From: Pseudorasbora parva
Taxonomy: Eukaryota; Chordata; Actinopteri; Cypriniformes; Gobionidae
NCBI RefSeq assembly: GCF_024679245.1
Contig: NC_090185.1
Location: 24,851,926 to 24,915,925, forward strand
Length of the DNA: 64,000 bases
Direction of reading: 5' to 3'
Every line of letters starts with the position of its first letter. The stretch's first letter is position 1. The notes beneath the pieces were generated by a model that worked only from the letters and a program-made list of their open reading frames with translations, was not told where the DNA came from and did no database searches. The translations under genes were made by a program, and so were the position numbers. Shown here piece by piece: positions 32,501 through 43,900 of this stretch.

Positions 32501-35500
32501 CCGACACCACAACTTTGCTCTCATCCTGATGGTTGCCCTGGATATCATACACCTGCAAAAAGGGAAGATTAATCAGTAGGAAAAAATAAAGCCAAAACAA
32601 GCAGATCATGCCAACACACGCAACACTTGGATCTCAGCGGTTAAATAAGGCCAGAAGAAATGGAGGAGTATGACAAGCCCCAAAATCTGATTAAAAGAGT
32701 TAAATGTCTTAGGTATCATCACCTAAAACAAGGGAACATTTAAAAACTGATGCTTAAAGTCAGAGCTCAAAGGCGACTGCATAGTCTTACAGCACTCAAC
32801 AGACTTTAGTCATAGTAGACGCCATATTTATTTTGACAAAAGAAAACAAGGCTGTGAGGGATGGAGTAATATATAAGTGTACATATATTTTAATTTTACT
32901 TGAGTTGTGAGCTTGAAATGATACAATGTCTTCCTATTGCATCGTCTTCAACGGCTGCACAAAAAAACAAATGTGACTAGTTTATTAAGATTCATGTTTT
33001 ATAAATATCAGGTCTTCTGAATAGGTAATTTTAATGAACTGCCAAAAAACATGAATTTAAGAGTAATTACTGATTTTTTAAATTTATTTACAAATTATAT
33101 AATTATACAATTATATAAATCAGGGCTTCAGACTAACATTTGAAAGCAGTGGCACCAGTGCTGGAGGAAAATTTATAATAAAGTTATTTTAATAATTCTA
33201 TTAATATAAATAAATACAATGACTATTGTTTTGTTAATAAGTGCAATTACTAATCATATTACTTTGTTTCTTTGGAAATGTAACAGTGAAGCACTAAGCT
33301 TGAACTGATGTACAGATAACATTAACTTTTATTAACAACAGTAGTTGAAAAAAAGAAAGAAAATTGAAATATTCTACTTTTATTTAAGTACAATTGTTCT
33401 TCTATAGTCTCAAATTGAACTGACAAACAGATTCAGTGATAGTAAAAGGAGCACTCTACTTATTTTCTGTGAAGAAAAAGTTTTGGTTTTTCATGAGACT
33501 TTCTGACTTCCTACTTTTTTTCTCCGTATATTTGGAAAGTGGCGTGAAGATGGCTAAGTCAAATAAGTGCTCCTCTGCTGCCAACTACTGGTTATAGTGG
33601 TAATTTCTCCTTTTTAAATAAAAGCGCTTATTTGCCACAAAGTGTTAGTTTTCCGACACTTTAAACTTTTAATGTTAAAAATCATCACATTTATAACATT
33701 AATAAATACAATAAATAACATTAAAATTGGATACTATTTAGAGCTTTGAAGGGCTGGAAAAAGTGTGAAGTGTGAAAAACTTTTTTAAAGCTGTTTTTAA
33801 AAACTTTTGTCCATCAATTTGTATATTCTCACATGTCAGGGTGGCACAACTGCAAACATGTCTCTTTTCTTGTATTATGAATTGACATGGTAATAACAGT
33901 AAATATGATAATGCATCATCTAGAGCAGCCAAGCTGATCCTTGTGGAGTGAGAAGGTTTGATGATCTCTCAAATACTGGTAAAAACTAAGTATGGGTAGG
34001 TTTGTACACTTCCCATGTCAACTACAGTATTGTAAAAATTAGGGCTGCACGTTTTCAAGTTTTTCATTAACCGTTAACCGAGGCCCTTAGCGGTTAATAC
34101 TCGGTTAACCATAGTGTGCGTCAGGGTTATTTTTAGCTTATTAATTTGACTACCACCATCTCCGTAGTGAACGCGCCTATAGAGAGAAATGCACATCATG
34201 GATTACACAATCAGAGAGTAGCCTATTTCTTTTCGTTTTAAATTGTTAAAAGACATTTCAAGTTTCTTAAGATCTATTTCATGTCTGCGAGGCGTACGCT
34301 GAGTTTCGTTAAATTAGGATGAGATGCGCTCCAGTTCACGAGCAATGCGAGTGGCCGCCTGCACGATTAGAGCATGTAACGTTAGTAAAATATGCAGCCG
34401 AGAATGATTCACACAGACAGCGTTTGACTCGCGCGGCTGATGAGCCTCTCCCGGCAGAGAGTTCAAGCATCTGTGGACTCGTCCCTTCAGCTCTGGCCAT
34501 CTTGCTCTCAGTCCGCGATCAGCTTTTTTGTTTTCTTCATTACAGTTAAAGTAACGTCTGCTTTTCTCTAGTCATTCACAAGTTTCTCACTTCAAACTTT
34601 CTTTCTTCTGATCCGTTATGCACAGCGCGCGCGGCTCCCGCTCTGCTTCTGCCCTAATGCGACTTTTAGTCCAGTGCGACGTATGTTATTTTCCTCTTCA
34701 TGACGCATATTTTGACTGATGCGAGTCATACTCCGGAGCAACTTATAGCCTGAAAAATGCGGTAAGCACTGCATTGCAATACTTGCATTTCGCCCCGTCA
34801 CTCTCATTTTTAAAGTGCTCCCACGCTGTCTTTGCCCGCTTAGAAAGCTGGTCATGACTTCTTCTTGTGGATACTACCCTGACCCTATGGATACTACAAA
34901 TGTCTGGGAGCGCTCTGGCGGTCTCTAGGGGTGCAAACATATATTACAACTAAATTCAAGGCACGTCATTGACGCCACTTAACCGAGCAAAATGTTTCAC
35001 TCGGTTACGCAATTTTTAACGGTTAATCGGTCAATCGGTTAACCATGGACACCCCTGGTAAAAATGTATTTAAACACTTGAAATATTATTTAACAACAAA
35101 CTTGTTTAAACGCATTGCTCATGATTAAAAAATATGCATTACATCAGTTTTTGAATTGATAAAAAAAAACACCTTTTTGAAGCTTTATTTGTCAATGACC
35201 CATATATGTATATACAAACATACACAATAAACACATACAAAATAGAGCGTATAAATACATAAATAAGTGTATATATCTATATATTTATTTATAGATAGAG
35301 TGCTATATATAAAAGTGGTAAAATGTCTGAATAAATAAGATAAACAACAAAAATAAATGTTATCGGTGTTAGATGGACCTCTTCACCTTGTTTTTGTTTG
35401 TATATGGTGTCTATTGTGCCTAAAGTCTGTATCACAGCAAGTTAGTTACAATAACCGTAGTTCTGTTGCGATGGTTACCTGATCAGCATCGTCCTTCATC

Positions 35501-37961
35501 TTAAAAAAACGGATGCAGAGACACATGGAACAATACATCATTCATAGACTAGAGACCAGAATCACTTAAAGCAATGAGTCACTTTAGTAAAACCAACAGC
35601 CGTGTCTCAGGATCGTAAGATCTCAATTATGGCATGAGCTTCATGCAGGTGTAAGGCATTAACAGACTGAGTCATCTCCAAATCACACTCACCATCTTGA
35701 TGTAGGAGTTCTCGGCCAGCAGAGAGTAGTTGGACATGGGCTGAAACGAGATGAGGGTTTGATAAGTACCAGATGAAGTGCATTTACAAAGCATTTAATG
35801 ACACAGGGTGGCCTTGTGTGATTGGCTGGATGGATAGATACTGACTGGCAGAGGCTCCTCATCCTCCACTGTGCCATTCTGCACCGAATCCTCCCCGCCT
35901 CCGTCACTGTGATGGTGATGATGGTGGTGATGGTGGTGTCGCTTCTTCTTTTTCTTCTCCTTCTCCTCCTTTTCTTTCTTCTGCTTCTTCTTCTTGTGTT
36001 TAGATGATTTCTAAAAAGGAAACAAATAGACAATTGCCTTAGTGATTTTAATAGAACATAATTTTGTAGCATAGTGGGCTGTAGAAAGTGTTTTTCTGAC
36101 AATTTTTCTAAATCTCTTGATCTAAACCAACCAGATGCCAGATGACCATTACCATTCCTAGCCTAAAAGTATTTACAAACTAGGGATGCACCGAATCCAG
36201 ATTTTTGAGGTTTGGCCGAATACCGAATCCACTGGTTAAGATTCTGCCGAATCCGAAACCGAACTCCCATCCTCAGTCCTTTATCACAGTAAACTAGCCT
36301 GACAAGCCAGACCCACATCAAGATGTTTGGTCTGGAAACTCACCATAGACAGGGCTCAATCCGAGGGGCGGGATAAACGGTTGTCTTTCAAACTCCCTCT
36401 GCACACGATAGGATAGCGCTACACCAACCAGAGCAACGAAGGTGAAGCAGAGCTCGCTGACTGATTAAACATTCGCCATATCCGGTCGGCTAAACTCCGA
36501 ACACATCTTCCCTTTTTAAGAATGACTTCAGTGCCGCTCTTTGTTCTTTTCTCAGAGAAAAGCTTAACTCCAAGTCTTCCAGAGTCGCGGTCAGAGCTGA
36601 TTCAAAAGACCGCCACCGTTCGCCAGTTTCTGTGTTTACTAGAAGCACGCAAACGCAACTCGGCCGTCGTCATTATGGCCCCGCCCGCCGACTCTATACA
36701 CGATGTGATTGGCCCGTCCAGATTGTGAGGAATACAGCTCAGATGGGTATTGAGAGTTCCTAGACGACACTTGCGGGCAAATTAAATTTGCTGCCGCTAG
36801 GGTGCGTCTAGATTTCTAGGCTTACAGTAAACACATTAATGACATAAACAACGTCCACAGCAGTGTATTTTTAATTTAATTTTAAATTTAAAAAAGGCAA
36901 CATTATGCCAGGATGACTGTGCCGTATTGCTGTCTGTAGATTCCTTCATGCACAAAAAAACGGATCACCGCTTCTTTTACGTCCTTACGTAATGACGTCT
37001 TTTCTATCATACCGGCGGATGAAAATACATTCCAACACATTCATGTAAAGTATTTGTAATTAAAACTTAGTATAGTAATAATTATTATTGTAATCATCGT
37101 CATCTTGGATACGTTTTTTAATTCATGTTTTCAATACAGCCACTGTCATGCAAACACTGATGTTTTACACAGATTAAAGGTTCGACCGGATCACTAAAAA
37201 GATCTGGTTAAAAAGAACGATTCATTCGCGAACCGGACATCCAGCGGCTATTGTTTAGGGTTTCATGCCACCACGAAACAAATCGGCATTGCAAATTGAA
37301 CATACAGCTCGACTTGAATTGCCTTCTTGTGACTGAAAGTACTGCCAAACAACACATTTTCTGTTCACAAGTTCCATTTTCACTCTCTCACAGCCATTCG
37401 AACGGTCCATCTAGTAAACACGTTGCCATAATCAACCGCGGCATCATGTTCGACCAGTATCGCGTAGTGCAAGGGAGTTCGGTTCGGTGGGAAAAAATTC
37501 TAAGGTTCGGCAGAAACCGAACCCAGTCAAAAAGCCCAATATTCGGCCGAATCTGAACCCTGGATTCGGTGCATCCCTAATACAAACCAAGGAAAACAAG
37601 ACAAAGGACCATGTTATGTGACCCATTCATCCCATAAATTGAATGAGCAATGTCAGTACAATATAAAACTGACTGATAATAAAGTCAATAGTTTTAAATA
37701 TAAAATACCTTATATTTCAAGTCTATTGCAAAATACTATAATACAAGTCGCAATGCCCTATGGAAGTGAATGGTCACCGTGTTACTTTGCTTTATTATAT
37801 ATTGCAAATTGATGCTCTCTTTCAATGTCTATCTTGTTTATTTTAAAATAGTTATTTATTTATTGTCCTTATATACATATAATTTTGATCTAATGTTTAT
37901 TAAATTTTTTGTTATTATTTACTGCTTAGCTGAAATTATGTCTGTTTATTTAAAAGTATAT

Positions 37962-37993
<32 letters not shown>

Positions 37994-40900
37994 ATGTTTA
38001 CATGATCTAATTTAAATGTCAATAAAGTTCATTTAAAAAATAAATATTTATTTTATACATATGTTTAACTTTTTAAAAAAGTAAATATTTACTGTCATTT
38101 ATTTGTTGTCAACCATGTTTATTTTTAAAACAAAACATACACAAAAAACAGCACTGACGGTAAAACAAACTATATATATATATTAGGGGTGTAACAGTTC
38201 ACAAAATTCACGGTTCGGTTCGATACGATACACTGGTGTCACGGTTCGGTTCGGTACGGTTCGGTATGTTTTAGATACAGCAAAAAGAAAAAATTGGCAG
38301 ATAAATTACCTTTTTTAATTATTTTTTTATTAAAACTAACAAAGTATGATTTTTTTTTCTACATTGAACATTGATGGAGATATACTTTACCCATCTTCTA
38401 TGTAGTTACAGGAATAAGACATTAGCTCTTTACATTAGCTCTCTCCACACTTTTTTCACACACTACTGCTTCTGTCATCCCTTTGGCCAAATCCTCACTT
38501 GTTTGACTCTCAAGTGGGCGTGTCTGAAGAACGTGGCTGTTCAGCTCCCATTCATAATGTAATGTGCCGTTACAGTCAGGTAGCTTTGTGTAGCCCTTGA
38601 CATCCAGCCGTCTGTTGTCAGAGCAACCACGGTTGCTTTGGCCAATTGGTTCTCTGTTTGTGCTTTTGATTTTTGGGACAAAGCAGGAATTACTGGCTGA
38701 AATGGGCCCGTGAAGGAACATTGTAACGGGGCTCAATTACTTTAAGCATGTTCTTAAAACTCCGTCTGCGGTGCGTTTTGCGCTGCGTATGCGGTGCAGG
38801 AGCCGCACACCCTGTTGTGCTTTCACATATGCTGCGTTTGCAGTCCGCAACCGTTAACATGGGTACGGAACAAATACGCACCGCATAGACTACGCACCGC
38901 AGACGGAGTTTGTGTGAAACGAGCGTAAAGTCTCATATCTGCGGCTATAAATGGACCACTCACCGCGGTGATGTCTTTTGCCATTTGAATAAGTTGGAAA
39001 TGTCTGTCTAAATGCTGCGGGGATAGTTTGTGGCTGTTTCTCCTTTTTATCATCTTGTTGTCGGCGTAAATGAGTTGATTGACATGACATTAATTATTCC
39101 CGCTGCTGTACTATCATGTAGCAAATGCGACATACCGTTATTTTTTTTATCGATCACTCTTGCCAACACCATCATAGCTTACAAAGAATCCAAAGTTCAC
39201 CCAAACACCAGACCTGTTGGTTATTGGAGGATCTTCTATTCTGTTTTGTTAAACGCAATAGCCATTTTGTCACGAGCATTCAGCGCGTAGCCTACTGAGT
39301 AAGCGAGCACCTGACTGAGCAGCCTAAAACATATTTGGTGTTTTTTTTCCTTCACTTTTCGGCGCTGTCAGGGGCATTGCCTGTTATATAGTTTTGGTTA
39401 TTGGGCTACCTTGTTGAACGCATATTATTATATTTCACAAACTTTTTTATTTTTCCATATCTAATTAATTAGTCCAAGAACCGTTCGGTACATAATGCGT
39501 ACCGCATACCGAACCGAAAGCCTCGTACCGAACGGTTCAATACGAATACGCGTATCGTTACACCCCTAATATATATATATATAAACACTTGTGCAAGACT
39601 CACTGTGTCCTCTGGTTCTGTTTCTTTAGGCTCATCCGGTTCAGATTCTGCGGCGGCCGCAGAACTTGTGTCGACAGCAGCAGCAGATGAGGGTGCCGTC
39701 ACCTCCTGTAAAAAATGTTTTCATTCATTAAAAACATGAACAAAAAACCTTCCACAGAGACTGAAGAATGATCATCTACACTATGAAACATGCAAAATTT
39801 ACAATATTATGATTAAGAAGGAAAAAAAGGTTGATTTGATAATGTTGGATCGTCACAGTGGGAGAAAATGGTGAAAAAGTGGTGAACCTGCAGTGAGAAA
39901 GTGTTTTTGTTTTTGGCTTTTGAAATCAACACACTGAGGTAGCGAACTATGATGTTTGTGCAGGTAAAAAGTTAAGTGCATCAAGTCCATTCTGTCTCAG
40001 GTGACCTACATGGGGATTTGGGCAAATACATTTGAGTTGTTTGACTGGAACCGCAAGAACTGTCAAGAGTCCTGACTGTTTATGATGATAAAGACACGAT
40101 CATACAGGAGGAGTTTCCCACATCAGTCATTAAGACACATTTACACGTGCAAACATGCAGCCCAAACTAAAACAAGCAAATGCAAACAGACAAAAAAAAG
40201 TGCGAGACCTGTGAAAGGCAGCGAAAAGTGACACTGGAGAGACAAAGAGAAGTCATAAAAACGAGAGAGAGCCCGGAGGGAAAATACAGACGCTCATTAA
40301 CAACAAGACAGACTGACAGCAGTTTGACCAGAGGGGGAGAGAAGGAGAGGAGAGAGCGTGAGCGACCGGACCTGGGCAGCGGGGGGAACAGGAGCGCTAG
40401 AGAGCCAGAAATCCAGATCCGAGGCCTAGAACAGAAAAGGCAAGGTGGGGAAAATGAGTCGAATCCCGTTTGACTCAAACAGAACCCCAAACAAACGCTT
40501 TGACAAACGCAGAAAACAAGATAAGCCTACATTCCATCACCATGTTTGCTATGGACAACATTTATGTTTACTTCACATATTACATTTAGATAAAAAAAAT
40601 AAATTAATAATTATATTACATTGCTATTCAATTAATTTCTGAATTTAAAATTGTATTAAAGCTAATGTAGACATAATACAATTTCTTTTAGCACATTTAA
40701 CACTGGATACCTGCATGCTCTCATGCGTTTGTGCTGAAACAATTTCATTTCAAAATTGTATTGAATGATTTAACAATAAAAATGAATTGTCCAGTAATCA
40801 TTACCACCCCTAATGGGCAGTAGGTGGCCTGTAGGTGGCCACTAAAATAAATGTTTTATGCTTTTTGTCAGCTTAACTGTTGATTTAAATTTATACAGAA

Positions 40901-43900
40901 ATAACCCTTGTGGCAGCCCAATTTAAGTTTCAACAAAGTAATGGAATATTTCACAGCTGTATAAATAAAGCAAATGCCAAATGATAGAGATAAGGAAGGT
41001 ATAAAACAAGCTTTTGTATCATAATACTTTACTATTCGCTCAAAAACAATCATACTTCAGCAGATATTGGTGGGGCCGCCATGTCTTTGGTGTCCTCTGA
41101 TTGGATGGCCTCCTCTGGTTGGGACTCCATAAGCTCCTCCTCCACTTCTTTGTGTTTCTTCTTTTTCTTCTTTTCCTCTTTGCTCCTCTACAACACATCA
41201 AAATCACCATAATATGAAGTGTGAAAACAAAGTAATGTTCACAGCACTCGCTCTCATTGCTTAAATGCAGATATGCGTTTATGCTCTCAGAACATCTCAC
41301 CTTCCTGTCCTTCTCCTTGTCTTTCTTCTTCTCTTTCTTCTCCTTGCTGCTCTTCTTTTTGGACTCCTGTGGGATACTCTCGTTGTCTCGGTCCTCTGCA
41401 GGGCTCTTCAGCACCTCTACACGATGGGTCCTCACGGGAAGCTTCTCACTGTCTGCAAGCGGCCTGGATAAAATATGAGAAAAAGATATTAGATGGACAG
41501 AAAGAAAACGAGACTGAGCGAGAGCGGTAACCCGAAGACAGTCACATGGAAGCTAGGAAAGACTTCAGCTTATTCAGTATACGAGTCAAAAGTCTAAAGG
41601 CCTGTTTACAACAAGTCTGATGTGACAAAGTGCCAAAAAAAGTAACTTTTTAACAACTAACAACTGTTGCTGCACTAAAAAACTTACAACAACTAGTGGC
41701 AATTGATTGAGGAAAGGTTTAATGTTCAGCAACCAAACAAAACAAAAACACCCCCCCCCCCCCAAAAAAAAACCCTACACTGAAAACCAAACAAAGACCC
41801 CAAAACAAAACTAAAAACAAAACCAGACAAAACAAAACCCAAAAACAAATAAAACCACAAAAACAAAACTGAAAACAAAACCAGCTAAAACAAAAATAAA
41901 CAAACCCCCAAAACAAAACTAAAAACAAACTAAGTTCACACTTGTAGTTCGGTTAGTTTGGTTTGTTTGGACCGGACCAAAAAACAAACACAAAACATAT
42001 AGTCCCGGTCCGCTTAGCGTTCACACTGGCATTTTTAACAGCGAACCTAAAGTTACCGAACCAAAGGCACAGGGAGACGCTCACAACCTGATTGGTCGGC
42101 TAATATGACCTAGGAGCTTGCTTACCAACATCCAAAAAAATGCTGTGTGCTGGATTAAACGCCATCACTTTATGCGTGTACATATGGCATTATTTTACCC
42201 GCTGAGAACTCATGAAGAGCTCAAAAAATGTTCAAAACATTCAAAACAGCAGCAGTATTTCCTCCGTTGTGCAGAAAAGAGACGGGCGTCTCTTGTGCAA
42301 AAGAGACAGCAGTTCTGTTGTCTGTACCAGATAATAATGGGCAACACAGGTCTTTTGATGAGAAGAACCAGGTATGCTTTTTGTGCGTTTTTTCTAGCAT
42401 TTTTGAAACATGCTCGTCGGACCAAATATTGAAGCGGTCTCGGTCCGCTTGTTTGGTTCGCACCAGGGTTCGGATGGCAGCATTCACATATGTTCAAATG
42501 AACCGCACTAACAGAGCAATCGCACCAGGGTTCGTTTTAATCGAACCAAACATGATAAGTATCAACGCACCCTAAAACTAAACTAAACTTAAAAACAAAT
42601 CCAGACACCCCCACCCCCCCCACCCCCCACCCAAACACACAAAAAAAAAAAAAAAAAAAAACAAGATCAGACAAGACAAGAACAAACAAACACAATTGGA
42701 AGTGTTTTTTATTTGTTCAATGACTGCATTTCTATGTAAATATTAACAAAATCGTTTTTTTGGTGTACAAAGGCAAAACAAATTCAGATTTGCAGACACA
42801 AATTCACTCCCGAATTTAAAATAATGAGTTACTGATTTGAATTGGTCAAAAAACAAAAAAGAAAAACATAGAAACTAACCCAACAAAAATCTAAAATAAA
42901 CTAGCCTCCAAACAACACAGGACAAATAACTGATTTGTAATATTTTTTACTTGGCTTCATTTAAAACCTTGTGGTGCATTTGTTTTCTATCAAAATTTCA
43001 GATTTGGTGTAAAGAGGCCTTTAAGCAGGAGCATTTTCCTATAGAATAAAGCTGAAAACAACTGAGGGATTTCAAATCTGCACTCAAGTTTCAATAAAAA
43101 ATAAATTTAAAAAATCGAAGCCGGGCAAGTCTGCCAACGCTGGCATGTACGTACACTACAGTTCAAAAGTTTGGGGTCAGTTTGATTTTTTGTTTTTAAA
43201 GAATTAATACTTTATTCAATAATACTTCAAGAATATTTTAACCACAATAATAAAAAAAACGAATCTTACCTACCCCAAACTTTTAAAAAGGGAAGTGTAC
43301 AGGTTATAGCAATATGACCGCAGCCAAAACCCAACTAGCAGGTGAGCTGATCAGTCATGCATGACAAATTCTTATTGAACATTAACGCTCTAGCACTGAC
43401 ACTGCAATTGCCAGGAAAAAAGGAGTAACGGGTGTTGGTAGTTGGGCACTGGATCCCATTGGGTCACGTGACTACAGGAAGAACTCACCTTGAGCTAGCA
43501 CCAGATAGAAGACTTTCAGGAGGGCAGATGAGTGCGTGCATGAGGGAAAGAGAGAGCAGCGTGTGTGAGAGTGGAGAAGATACAGGAGAACTGACCAGAA
43601 CACGGAAAACCCAACGGATGCGAAAAGACAACTAGAGTTGTTTCGACTCTGTATGAACAGAGATTCTGGACTCATCAATAAGCATCTGCTGAAGGGGATT
43701 TGAATGAATGAAGCGGTGAGAAGCATGAAATTGAAAAACCACTAGAGGGAAAATTATACTGAAATTTAAGTGGGAAGAGTGTATTGTACCAAACAATGGA
43801 GACAAGGTAACAAGGAATAAGATTTTAACACATGTCGCTCCTGATGCACCAAAATATTGGAATTTGTCTGGAAAAAAAAAAAAAAAATGTGGATGTGATT

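Noticed and set aside
40180..40473. 97-residue Arg/Glu-rich plus-strand ORF and 107-residue minus-strand ORF
   Set aside because: Purine-rich low-complexity intronic sequence. The genuine signal here is the 54-nt ap3d1 exon in a different frame.
41257..41530. Plus-strand Leu/Phe/Ser-rich ORFs opposite the ap3d1 hinge
   Set aside because: They are the antisense of Lys/Glu codon runs in exon 41463-41301. The same applies to plus-strand ORFs at 35822-36007 and 45072-45275.
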